Positions 36,895 through 45,628 of a stretch of DNA of 64,000 bases are shown here, piece by piece (within the stretch, counting starts at the first letter, position 1; each line of letters begins with the position of its first letter). The notes beneath the pieces were generated by a model. It was not told the origin of the DNA. It did no database searches and was given only the letters and a program-made list of their open reading frames with translations. The stretch comes from DUZB01 sp963747555 (GTDB lineage Bacteria; Desulfobacterota; DSM-4660; Desulfatiglandales; Desulfatiglandaceae), in NCBI GenBank assembly GCA_963747555.1, contig CAVVFZ010000034.1:62001-126000 (forward strand). The letters are read 5' to 3'. The position numbers and the translations under genes are program-made.

Positions 36895-39800
36895 CCATGT
36901 CGACCACCAAGCAACCCATCGGGAAAGCAATCGTGATCGGTGGCGGCATAGGCGGCATCCAGTGCGCCCTTGATCTTGCGGAAACCGGATTTTATGTATA
37001 CCTGTTGGAAAAATCCCATACCCTGGGCGGAAACATGGCCCGGCTTGACAAGACTTTTCCCACCAACGACTGTTCCACCTGTATGTTTTCGCCGAAATTG
37101 GTTCAGGCAGCAGGCCATGCAAATATCGAGATCATACCCAACTGCCGTCTGCTTCATCTTCATGGAGAACCAGGCGATTTCTCCGCCACAATCGAGATCA
37201 AGCCTCGGTATATCGACCCGGAGAAGTGTATCACCTGCGGACAGTGTGCGGCAAAATGCCCCACCAGCATACCGGATCCGTTCAATGGGGGGCTTTCGAA
37301 TCGAAAAGCGGCCTTTCTGACATTTCCCCAGGCCGTTCCCATGGCCTACGCCCTGGATGCTGAGCATTGTCTCTATCTCACCAAAAAGAAATGCGGTATA
37401 TGTAAGAAGATCTGCCCCACAAAGGCCGTGGAATACGACCAGCAACCAACCAGGACTATCCTCCATGCCGGAGCCATCGTCATCTCCGCCGGATTTTCCC
37501 CGGCCCTTACGGAAAAGGAAGGGGAATTCGGGTATGGGCGCTATAGGAACGTGGTGACCTCCCTTCAGTACGAGAGGATACTCTCTGCAACCGGCCCTTA
37601 CCGCGGACACGTAAAGCGCCCGTCCGATGGAAAAGTGCCGGAAAAAGTGGCCTGGATTCAGTGCGTCATGTCCCGTGACGCATCAAGAAAACGTCCTTTC
37701 TGTTCGTCCGTCTGCTGTATGCACGCCGCGAAGCAAGCGGTAATGACCAGGGAACATGAACCGGATACCAGGGCCGTTATTTATTTTATGGATATTCGTG
37801 CTCACGGCAAAGGCTTCGATGACTATGTGGACCGCGCCAGGCATGCCCATGGTGTCGAGTACCGACGTTCCATGATTTCCCAGGTCTATCTCAATCCCAC
37901 AAACGACAGCCTGATCATTGAAACATTCGACCACCACCTCAACCGAAAAATGGAAGAGGAATACGATATGGTGGTTCTCTCCACCGGTTTTAAACCTTCG
38001 GAGGGGTTTGCGGATCTCGCGGAGAATCTGGGCCTTGTCACCAATCCCTATGGTTTCATTGAAACGGATTTCGATACACCTGTATCCACTTCCATCCCCG
38101 GTATCTTTGTCTGTGGCGGAATCGAGGCGCCTAAGGACATCCCGGAGACGGTTATTCAGGCCGGGGCTGCCGCGGCCGAGGCATCCGCACTTATCAGCGA
38201 AGCCAGATTTGCTGAAACGGTCACAAAGACAACGCCGGAAGAGCGGCCCGTAGATCCCGAACCGAGGGTGGGGGTCTTTGTGTGTCACTGTGGAACCAAT
38301 ATTGCCGGTGTGGTGGACATTTCTCCCGTCGTGGAATACGTGAAAACCCTTCCCCACGTTGCGCTTGCCACCGATTTCACGTTTACCTGTTCCACGGAAA
38401 CCCAGCAGATTCTGATCGATCTGATCCAAAAACACAACCTCAATCGGGTCGTGGTGGCCGCCTGTTCCCCCAATACCCACGAACCGCTTTTTCAGGAGAC
38501 TCTTCGGGAGGCAGGCCTGAATCCGTATCTTTTCGAACTGGTGAGTATTCGGGAACAGTGCGCATGGGTCCACGGGAATGATCCCCAAAGAGCCACGGAA
38601 AAGGCAAAAGGGCTCATTCGAGCCGGGATAGCCAGGGCGGCGCGGCTTGAGCCATTGACCGAGAACACCTATCCCGTTGTAAACGAAGGACTGGTTATTG
38701 GTGGAGGGGTCGCGGGAATGACGGCCGCGCTGGCCATTGCCGAACAGGGTTTTCATGTGCATCTGGTTGAAGCAACCGGCCAGTTGGGGGGTTTTGCCAG
38801 GAACCTCACAACCACCCGTGAAGGGAATTCTCCTTCCAGACTGCTTCGACACGCAGAGGAACGGATTCGCCTGAATCCGCACATTACACTGCATATGAAC
38901 AGCCGTCTTGTTTCTCACAGCGGTCATTCCGGGGCCTTTGAGGGAACGATTCAGGAAGAAGGGGAAGATCGAGTCATTCGATACGGTGCGGTGGTTATTG
39001 CCACAGGGGGTCGCCCCTACGAACCGGATGAGTTTCTTTACGGAACGGATGAACGGATTTTGACGCAGGTGGAGATTTCCAGACGCATCCAGGAGCGCCC
39101 CAAATGGGCAGAGGGGATCAACCGGGTTGTCATGATTCAGTGCGTCGGTTCCCGAAACAAGGAGTTCGCTTTTTGCAGCAGGGTCTGTTGTACCGCGGCC
39201 GTCAGAAACAGCATCCGGCTTAAGGAACTGAATCCGGACATGCAGATTGTGGTGCTGTACAGGGATATGAGGACATTCGGTTTCAAGGAACTGCTTTACC
39301 TCAAGGCCAGGAAGATGGGTGTCCTGTTCTTCCGCTATGTTCCGGAAGAAAAACCGGTGGTTCTGGACAATAACGGAACCCTGACGGTCCATTTTTCGGA
39401 CAGGAGTTCGCACCGGGATTTTGCCGTGGAACCGGACCTGGTCATTCTCAGCGCGGGGATGCGACCGGGTGATGGGGCCCAACCCATTGCGGATCTGTTC
39501 AAACTGCCCCGAGGCCGGGAAGGATTTTTCATGGAGGCCCATGTGAAACTTCGGCCGGTGGAGTTTGCGTCCCCGGGTATCTTTTTGGCCGGGCTGGCCC
39601 ACAGTCCGAGATTTCTTGAAGAAACCATCACCATGGCCAAAAGCGCCTCTCAGCAGGCCATGAAAATTCTCTGTAGCAAGGAAATGAAGACCCTGGCGGC
39701 GGTGGCCCGGGTGGATCCGGATAAGTGCGCGGCATGCCTGGTTTGTGTCCGTGAATGTCCCTTTCACGCTCCGTTCATCAATGCGGAAGGGGTGTCGGAG

Positions 39801-39947
39801 ATCCCTCCGTCCGCATGCAGGGGATGCGGTATCTGTGTCGCGGAATGCCCGGCAAAGGCGATCACACTCAAACACAGCACCGATGAACAGGTCCTGTCCA
39901 AAATCGACGCCCTTCTGGAGTCTGCTAATGATTGCCTCAGCGATTGA
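36891..39947 (+). CDS. hdrA: HdrA-like flavoprotein, tandem double-length fusion
   Basis: About 1018 residues. Module 1 starts AIVIGGGIGGIQCALDLAE (FAD site), has the CSTCMF cysteine pair and an inserted ferredoxin (CITCGQCAAKCP, CGICKKICP). Module 2 starts near residue 460 with VGVFVCHCGTNIAGVVD, the classic HdrA N-terminal domain, then a second FAD site LVIGGGVAGMTAALA and a C-terminal ferredoxin pair (CAACLVCVRECP, CRGCGICVAECP). This gives two FAD-binding halves in one chain, suited to flavin-based electron bifurcation or confurcation with HdrBC. Partner dehydrogenase genes (FloxABCD, MvhD, FdhA) are not adjacent. Confidence 0.9.
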   Translation: MTMSTTKQPIGKAIVIGGGIGGIQCALDLAETGFYVYLLEKSHTLGGNMARLDKTFPTNDCSTCMFSPKLVQAAGHANIEIIPNCRLLHLHGEPGDFSATIEIKPRYIDPEKCITCGQCAAKCPTSIPDPFNGGLSNRKAAFLTFPQAVPMAYALDAEHCLYLTKKKCGICKKICPTKAVEYDQQPTRTILHAGAIVISAGFSPALTEKEGEFGYGRYRNVVTSLQYERILSATGPYRGHVKRPSDGKVPEKVAWIQCVMSRDASRKRPFCSSVCCMHAAKQAVMTREHEPDTRAVIYFMDIRAHGKGFDDYVDRARHAHGVEYRRSMISQVYLNPTNDSLIIETFDHHLNRKMEEEYDMVVLSTGFKPSEGFADLAENLGLVTNPYGFIETDFDTPVSTSIPGIFVCGGIEAPKDIPETVIQAGAAAAEASALISEARFAETVTKTTPEERPVDPEPRVGVFVCHCGTNIAGVVDISPVVEYVKTLPHVALATDFTFTCSTETQQILIDLIQKHNLNRVVVAACSPNTHEPLFQETLREAGLNPYLFELVSIREQCAWVHGNDPQRATEKAKGLIRAGIARAARLEPLTENTYPVVNEGLVIGGGVAGMTAALAIAEQGFHVHLVEATGQLGGFARNLTTTREGNSPSRLLRHAEERIRLNPHITLHMNSRLVSHSGHSGAFEGTIQEEGEDRVIRYGAVVIATGGRPYEPDEFLYGTDERILTQVEISRRIQERPKWAEGINRVVMIQCVGSRNKEFAFCSRVCCTAAVRNSIRLKELNPDMQIVVLYRDMRTFGFKELLYLKARKMGVLFFRYVPEEKPVVLDNNGTLTVHFSDRSSHRDFAVEPDLVILSAGMRPGDGAQPIADLFKLPRGREGFFMEAHVKLRPVEFASPGIFLAGLAHSPRFLEETITMAKSASQQAMKILCSKEMKTLAAVARVDPDKCAACLVCVRECPFHAPFINAEGVSEIPPSACRGCGICVAECPAKAITLKHSTDEQVLSKIDALLESANDCLSD

Positions 39948-41154
39948 GAAGTGGCGCAATCTTGCCCTGCTGGTAACGGCGGAGGTGCTTATTTTTGGCC
40001 TTTGGTTCTCCGCCTCCGCGATTCTGCCCCAGATGACGGAAGAATGGCGGCTCAGCGGAGCGGACCAATCGTGGATGACCATGAGTGTTCAGATCGGTTT
40101 CGTGTTTGGCGCTCTCTGTATTGCCCTCCTGAATCTGGCCGACCGCCTTCCTCCCAATCGTCTGATTGCCGTTTGTGCCTTCGGCGGCGCGGCGGCCAAC
40201 GCGGGGATTGCCTTCCTCGATTATGCCCCCGCCCTTGCCCTTCTGTTACGCTTCGTTACCGGCATGGGCCTCGCCGGCAGCTATCCGCCCGGCATGAAAC
40301 TCGCTGCAACGTGGTGCAAAGAAGACCGTGGACTGGGTATCGGTTTGCTGGTGGGGGGGATTGTTCTGGGCAAATCCATTCCCCATCTGCTCAACGCCCT
40401 TCCACTTCTTGGTAACGACGGCATGCCCCCCTGGCGTACGGTACTGTTGGTCACCTCTGCTTTGGCCGCCCTTGGCGCGCTTGTGGCGGGAATCGGGGTC
40501 CATGCAGGCCCTTTTCTGACGGGAGTGGCCCCCTTCAACTGGCGTTTCGCGGGCAGGGTGCTAAGCCACAAGCCCACGCGACTTGCAAATTTTGGTTATT
40601 TGGGTCACATGTGGGAACTGTACGGCATGTGGACGTGGGTCCCTATCTTCTTGATTGCCAGTTACAGTTCGGCCGGTTGGAGCACTCTGTCAGCGCGCCT
40701 GGCCGGATTTGCAGCGATCGCCGTCGGCGCTTTCGGCAGCCTGGCCGCCGGTCTTTTGGCCGACCGTTTCGGGCGATCCCGCGTTACGATAATCAGTCTG
40801 GTCTTATCCGGAACATGCACCCTGTGTGTGGGGATCTTCTTTTCCAACCCAGGCCTTTTGACGGTTCTCTGCCTCGTTTGGGGGATCACTGTCGTGGCCG
40901 ACAGCGCCCAGTTCAGCGCGGCTGTCAGCGAGCTTACCGACCCTCGCTACGTGGGAACGGCACTCACCGTTCAAACCACCCTTGGATTTCTTTTGACCAT
41001 GATCTCGATCCGCATCATACCCCCACTGGTAGAGATTATAGGCTGGGAATGGGCCTTTGCGGTCCTTGCGCCCGGCCCCGTGTTCGGCATCTGGAGCATG
41101 CTGCGTCTTCGTCGCATGCCCGAAGCCACACGCATGGCATCGGGAAATCGGTAA
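39928..41154 (+). CDS. Major facilitator superfamily transporter (CynX/NimT-like)
   Basis: A 408-residue membrane protein with about 12 hydrophobic segments. The loop 2-3 region LADRLPPNRLIAV and the second-half loop ADRFGRSRVTII are MFS signatures; PGMKLAATWCKEDRGLGIGLLVGG resembles helix 4-5 of the anion/cyanate-type branch. ATG 39928 has GGAG 7 bases upstream and lies 20 bases inside hdrA, so it is probably the last gene of that operon. Substrate cannot be told from sequence. Confidence 0.87.
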   Translation: MIASAIEKWRNLALLVTAEVLIFGLWFSASAILPQMTEEWRLSGADQSWMTMSVQIGFVFGALCIALLNLADRLPPNRLIAVCAFGGAAANAGIAFLDYAPALALLLRFVTGMGLAGSYPPGMKLAATWCKEDRGLGIGLLVGGIVLGKSIPHLLNALPLLGNDGMPPWRTVLLVTSALAALGALVAGIGVHAGPFLTGVAPFNWRFAGRVLSHKPTRLANFGYLGHMWELYGMWTWVPIFLIASYSSAGWSTLSARLAGFAAIAVGAFGSLAAGLLADRFGRSRVTIISLVLSGTCTLCVGIFFSNPGLLTVLCLVWGITVVADSAQFSAAVSELTDPRYVGTALTVQTTLGFLLTMISIRIIPPLVEIIGWEWAFAVLAPGPVFGIWSMLRLRRMPEATRMASGNR

Positions 41155-41283
41155 AAACACGAACAAGCCACCACGATTCACAAATCAGATGGAAGGGCAG
41201 CAAATATCGAGCAGAGTCATGGTGGCAAAGAGACTGTGTGATAGGAAAAAAATGCCTACTGAAAAATCGGAAGATTGCCTGCA

Positions 41284-41508
41284 ATGACCAATTCGTTTCG
41301 TCGGGGCTGGAGGTTAAAATCTAAAAAGAAAGTTCGGATGGCACTTAATTCCAAGGCTTCTCGAGTGTGCGTGCATCTTTTCCGTGCGATCTTCACCAAC
41401 AAAAGGAATGAGGTCGCACCAGAGAAAACAACGGCGGTTCAGGAAGCCACTTCAATCCTCGCCCTGTTGGCTAAGCAACCATCAGATCAACCTCTTTTCA
41501 CTATTTAA
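41284..41508 (+). CDS. Possible small basic protein (doubtful)
   Basis: A 74-residue frame rich in Lys/Arg in its first half ending 12 bases before an intrinsic terminator. No ribosome site is clear and I recognise no family; a shorter start lies at 41338. It is listed only because a terminator follows it in the same orientation. The rest of 41155-41708 shows nothing else that I can identify. Confidence 0.25.
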   Translation: MTNSFRRGWRLKSKKKVRMALNSKASRVCVHLFRAIFTNKRNEVAPEKTTAVQEATSILALLAKQPSDQPLFTI

Positions 41509-41520
41509 TCCCTTTGCAAA

Positions 41521-41553
41521 AGGCAGAACCACACCCCCGGTTCTGCCTTTTTC
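41521..41553 (+). terminator. Intrinsic terminator
   Basis: A perfect 10-bp stem AGGCAGAACC/GGTTCTGCCT with loop ACACCCCC is followed by TTTTTCT. It may end the Hdr-MFS transcript or a small transcript in between. Confidence 0.88.
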
Positions 41554-41708
41554 TATTGTGCTCAGATCAGGAACGTTGCAGTCTGCCTAAAGCGTCTCCA
41601 GCTACGCCTCGATACGCACCCGGATTTGCCCCATTTCGCTCTCCGCCTAAATATTTTCCAGATACAGGATGGGAAAGCACGGAGCCGATACGCTGAAACC
41701 AGTAGTTA

Positions 41709-42410
41709 CTAAGCCGAAGCCTTCATCATTTCCATCATTCTCTGTCGCATATTCCGGGTTACAGTTTTGCGGTCGTGGCCTTCCGTGAGGCGTTTGCCAA
41801 GCAATTTGCCTGCATCGGCCGCCGCGGCCATGACTTCAGGTTGTTTTGTCACATTCGGAATCATTTCCGGAGTAATTTTCACATTCGGTCCAAAAAGCAT
41901 CCGGGGCACTCCCACTCCGCAGGTTTCGCCATATCCGCAGGAAAAGCAGGAAGCAGCACCCTGCCCACCGACTTTCGCCACGGGTTCAATGAAATTGTAC
42001 AGAAAGAAATTCTGGATGACATCCGCGGGGACGTTGCCGTCCATGCCTCCAACCCCCACGGACACCCCCAGTTTTCCCCAAAGGGTATCCCCTTCCTGGT
42101 GCCTGAACTGGAACCATCTTTCCAGAAAGGCGTGGCACAGGGCGTTAAGGGTGGAATAATAGTTGGCCGCTCCAATTACATAGGCATCGGCGTGTACGAT
42201 CAAATCCCGAAGATCGCTCATATCATCCTTGACCTTGCAGATGTTGTCCCCGGCGCAGCCCAGGCAGGCAATACAACCCCCGATCTGTTTTCCTCTGAGG
42301 GAAACGAGATCGAAATCGATCCCCGTATTTTCAAGAACGGTCTTCACCAGTTGATAAACGCCGGAAGTCTCTTCCTTCCTTGCACTTCCGGAGATTCCAA
42401 GTATTTTCAT
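41709..42410 (-). CDS. Flavodoxin-fold NAD(P)H-dependent FMN reductase-like protein
   Basis: A 233-residue protein starting with the FMN-phosphate loop KILGISGSARKEETSG, then CIACLGCAGDNICKVKDDM (a cysteine-rich insertion like that of iron-sulfur flavoproteins) and AANYYSTLNALCHAFLERW. The IACLGC pattern is close to the iron-sulfur flavoprotein family, which binds a [4Fe-4S] cluster; a further cysteine set SCFSCGYGETCG follows. Likely a cytosolic electron-transfer or quinone/nitro reductase. It stands alone between a terminator and the sulfatase. Confidence 0.85.
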   Translation of the reverse strand: MKILGISGSARKEETSGVYQLVKTVLENTGIDFDLVSLRGKQIGGCIACLGCAGDNICKVKDDMSDLRDLIVHADAYVIGAANYYSTLNALCHAFLERWFQFRHQEGDTLWGKLGVSVGVGGMDGNVPADVIQNFFLYNFIEPVAKVGGQGAASCFSCGYGETCGVGVPRMLFGPNVKITPEMIPNVTKQPEVMAAAADAGKLLGKRLTEGHDRKTVTRNMRQRMMEMMKASA

Positions 42411-42703
42411 CTGACGGCTCCTTTCCGGCCCATGGGGTGTTTTTCAGTTTAAAATAGCCTTGCAACACCGATCCCTTTTCAAAAACGAAAATCGTCTACG
42501 ATCATAGCACATTCAGACGGTCATGCCAATTTGAGCGTTCGCGTGACAGAGATGCCGATGATCGAATTATAACGTTGTGCGAGCAGTTCCCAAGCCGCGA
42601 AGAATCGCGGCAAGATGCCACTCACACTGCCTTTCGAAGCAAAATTCCTATTCCGATGAAAACCACAGTGAGGGCATTGCTTCCAAGGGTATGGACTCGG
42701 GGG

Positions 42704-44254
42704 CTACTTTCGGAAACCTCGCGGATTTTCAGCGGTGGTTTCCTCCCACTTTTCCAGCAATGCTAACAATTCCCGGGCCTTTTCAGGATAGGTGTTCAAG
42801 ACGTTGTAACTCTCCTGCGGGTCGGATTCCAGATCATAAAGAAGGGGCCAACGTTTGCCAAGTTGTTTGCTGCCCAAACGGTCGGGAACCGGCGCCGCAT
42901 CCATGGGGACTGGCCAGGTATAGCGATTGATCTTCCGAAAAAACTTCCACTTTCCAAGCCGAACCCCTTCCAGAAGATCGTAGTGGTAGAAAAAGATCGG
43001 TCTGGGGGGAACCGTATGAGCTTTCCCGATCAAGAGACCGGAGATGTCTCTGCCGTCAATGACCCGATCCTCCGGGGAACCGACGCCTGCCAGGGTCAGC
43101 AGTGTGGGAAAAAGGTCCAGGTTCATGATCGGTTCCGTGTTCACGCGCCCTTGGGGGATCCTGCCCGGCCACCTCGCGATAAAGGGAACCCGGAAACCCC
43201 CTTCGTAACTCTGGCCTTTGCGGCCCCTCAGACTTCCTGCACTTCCCTCGAACCAGGGACCGTTGTCGCTGGTGAAAATGAGAAAGGTATTGTCTTCGAT
43301 CCCGTCGCGTCTCAGACAATCCACAATCTCACCGACGCTCCAGTCGATCTCCTCCACCGCGTCTCCGTATTTCCCTGCCTTTGATTTTCCGGAGAACCCT
43401 TTGGATGCGAAAAGAGGCTGATGGGGGAACGTGTGAGCAAGGTAAAGGAAAAAAGGGTTGCCCTTTGAGGCGTCAATGAATTTCACCGCCTCCCGTGTGT
43501 AAAGACCCGTGAGGCGTGCCTGATCGTCGCCCATGTCGGGTTCAATTTCTTCTTCATTACGAAAAAGGGGGAAAGGGCGCATGTCGTTGCTGTGGGGTAC
43601 ACCAAAATAGAAATCAAAACCGTGCCGCCGGGGGTTGTATTGAGGGTCCCGGCTATAGTCTCCCAGGTGCCATTTGCCGATCATGCCGGTCTGGTAACCG
43701 GCGGCCTTGAGCGCTTCAGCCAGGGTAATTTCCTTTTCCGACAACCCACCGGCCACATAATCCTCCCGGATGTCCACGACCCCGAGGCCTTTCAGAACAC
43801 TCGCCAATTTCCGTACCATTGTCTTGGTGAGCGCTTCATCTTTTGGGTAGGGATTACCGATCACTCCCGTCCTGAAGGGATAGCGTCCGGTGAGCAGTCC
43901 GGCCCGGGAAGGGGCGCACACGGCACTACAGGCGTAGTATTGGGTGAAGCGGGTGCCGCCCTCGGCCAGACGGTCCACATTCGGGGTGCGGATGGCTTTT
44001 CCACCGTAAACGCCCAGATCCCCATACCCCAGGTCATCGCAGTAAATGATGATCACATTCGGCCGGGGCGCGTGGGGATTCACGACCTTGGGTTCCTTGA
44101 GACTCGAGGCCTGGGGATAGGGACCATACAGGTCATCCACGGATTTGGCTTTTAGAAGCGGGTAGACCAGAAAGACCATGGCCAGAAGGAAAACCACTAT
44201 GATCAAGGAATAGGCCATTCTCTTTTTCACCTTGCCCTCGCCAGATTTTCTCAT
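42704..44254 (-). CDS. Membrane-anchored FGly-type sulfatase
   Basis: A 516-residue type I sulfatase. An N-terminal transmembrane anchor (AYSLIIVVFLLAMVFLVYPLL) leads to a periplasmic catalytic domain: metal ligands in IIIYCDDLGYGDLGVYG, the catalytic motif SAVCAPSRAGLLTGR whose Cys is converted to formylglycine, KWHLGD, and FTSDNGPW. Closest are arylsulfatase A/GALNS-type enzymes. ATG 44254 has GGAGG 7 bases upstream; 44281 is an in-frame alternative. No dedicated maturase is adjacent. Confidence 0.93.
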   Translation of the reverse strand: MRKSGEGKVKKRMAYSLIIVVFLLAMVFLVYPLLKAKSVDDLYGPYPQASSLKEPKVVNPHAPRPNVIIIYCDDLGYGDLGVYGGKAIRTPNVDRLAEGGTRFTQYYACSAVCAPSRAGLLTGRYPFRTGVIGNPYPKDEALTKTMVRKLASVLKGLGVVDIREDYVAGGLSEKEITLAEALKAAGYQTGMIGKWHLGDYSRDPQYNPRRHGFDFYFGVPHSNDMRPFPLFRNEEEIEPDMGDDQARLTGLYTREAVKFIDASKGNPFFLYLAHTFPHQPLFASKGFSGKSKAGKYGDAVEEIDWSVGEIVDCLRRDGIEDNTFLIFTSDNGPWFEGSAGSLRGRKGQSYEGGFRVPFIARWPGRIPQGRVNTEPIMNLDLFPTLLTLAGVGSPEDRVIDGRDISGLLIGKAHTVPPRPIFFYHYDLLEGVRLGKWKFFRKINRYTWPVPMDAAPVPDRLGSKQLGKRWPLLYDLESDPQESYNVLNTYPEKARELLALLEKWEETTAENPRGFRK

Positions 44255-44382
44255 ATCAGCGCCTCCAAATCTGTTTCCCATGCGGTCTTAGAGATCCCTC
44301 CCTGATGGGAGGTCGTCCGGAAGTGTGACACAATATCATTACACGTGGCAAAGGCATAGGTTTCATAGGGCTATTCCGTGAT

Positions 44383-44712
44383 TCAGCAAGAAAATATTCC
44401 CATGGCAGATTCGTGCCGCCCGCCTCCAATGAAAATTAGGACTCGTGGGCATGGGGAGATTTTTCTAATGATCTGAATTTTTTGAACCACTTCCTGAGTG
44501 ATAGCAGATAGTGCCAGCATCCATATGGATACAGGCGATACGACATCTATTGGTGTGAGCAGTATCGAGATGTCTTTCGATGTCTTCCGGTTTCCCTTGG
44601 ATTGTATAAATAGCGATAATTCGGAGGTGTGCCTTTCAGCTTTCAGAAGTGTGGCAACGCCCCAATCCAAGGGTAGGCACAAAACAGAGTTGCCAAGTTG
44701 CCAAAAGCTCAT
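44383..44712 (-). CDS. Small hypothetical protein coupled to the EcsC-like gene
   Basis: A 109-residue frame whose ATG overlaps the stop of the upstream EcsC-like gene (ATGA), the main reason to think it real. It has a moderately hydrophobic segment around residues 50-75 and ends in Cys. I recognise no family. It could be a downstream partner in the same cassette, or a chance frame. Confidence 0.4.
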   Translation of the reverse strand: MSFWQLGNSVLCLPLDWGVATLLKAERHTSELSLFIQSKGNRKTSKDISILLTPIDVVSPVSIWMLALSAITQEVVQKIQIIRKISPCPRVLIFIGGGRHESAMGIFSC

Positions 44713-45551
44713 ACTTGCCTCCTTCTATTGGAATCATGATCTGCAATTAGGAATATAGCCTTTGTAGGGAGCTCAGCATACAATTTTTCTATCGCCTCCT
44801 TGTCATGTTTCCTTTCAAGCCTTCGCACTATGAAGTGCCCTCTTGCCATATCTTGAAAATGATCAATAAATATAGTGTTAATTATTGCTCCTCCAGCAGC
44901 ACCGATTGCTGGTATAGCTTGAGCGGCAGCCTTTTCTGTGACTTGAATACCAAACCGTTCAGCAATCTTGGCTATAAACCTAATTAATACTGGCGCACCA
45001 TTGTCCGTTAAAGTTTTACTTGCAAGAAACTTTGAAGCATCAGCTACTGATTTTGCGAGTGCAGCTCGAACCGCATAATACCCACTTTCGGTTCCGTCAT
45101 CCGACGCACTATTGCCGCCAAGGGCAAAAACCTCTAAGCATGCCAGCTTAGTCTCTATCGTTGAGATGGATTCACCTTCGCTCCTTGCAACGTCTGCTAT
45201 TGAACGCAACATTATTGAAGTAGAGATAGGTAGCTCTATGGCTATTGCAGAAATTCCGAAAAATCCTCCAACGCCGCCGCTAACAGCTACACCTAATTTG
45301 TGCCAAATATTAGATGATGCTTCACCAGGAATATCTTTCATGGTGAAAATTGCTGCGTCCGATGCCTTAAGCAGAGCAGTCTGTGTGATGTCACCAATGT
45401 TTTTATTCCAGTTTTCTGGCAATAAGCTCAAACCTTTTTCAATTGGAGTACCAATAAAATTAGTTATCTTAGCCGCGATCCCGGGATTTTCTAAAAGGTT
45501 TTTTGCAACCTGAAGCTCTTTTCTATCTTGTTCGGGGAAACTTGTTGTCAT
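44709..45551 (-). CDS. EcsC-family protein
   Basis: A 280-residue protein whose centre (GVGGFFGISAIAIELPISTSIMLRSIADVARSEG) and AIPAIGAAGGAIINTIFIDHFQDMARGHF near the C-terminus match the EcsC family (PF12787), named after the third gene of the Bacillus ecs locus; the molecular function is unknown. Hydrophobic glycine/alanine-rich helices suggest membrane association. The ATG lies about 30 bases after the attC-like site at 45576-45628, the usual spacing for integron cassette genes. Codon use is AT-richer than the dcw region. Confidence 0.82.
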   Translation of the reverse strand: MTTSFPEQDRKELQVAKNLLENPGIAAKITNFIGTPIEKGLSLLPENWNKNIGDITQTALLKASDAAIFTMKDIPGEASSNIWHKLGVAVSGGVGGFFGISAIAIELPISTSIMLRSIADVARSEGESISTIETKLACLEVFALGGNSASDDGTESGYYAVRAALAKSVADASKFLASKTLTDNGAPVLIRFIAKIAERFGIQVTEKAAAQAIPAIGAAGGAIINTIFIDHFQDMARGHFIVRRLERKHDKEAIEKLYAELPTKAIFLIADHDSNRRRQV

Positions 45552-45575
45552 ACGAAACCCCTTTATTATTTTCGT

Positions 45576-45628
45576 GGTTAACGGCCAGCTCAGTGGTGCG
45601 AAGCAGCCACTGAAGCGAAATGTTATGC
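45576..45628 (-). repeat. attC-like integron recombination site
   Basis: Read on the minus strand: GCATAAC (R''), 5-base spacer ATTTC, GCTTCAGTGG (L''), 10-base apical region, CCACTGAGC (L'), 5-base spacer TGGCC, GTTAACC (R'). The L arms pair over 9 bp with one extra T in L'', matching the extrahelical base of attC sites. Size (53 bp) and box order are those of short attC sites. The orientation agrees with the minus-strand genes on both sides. Confidence 0.6.
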
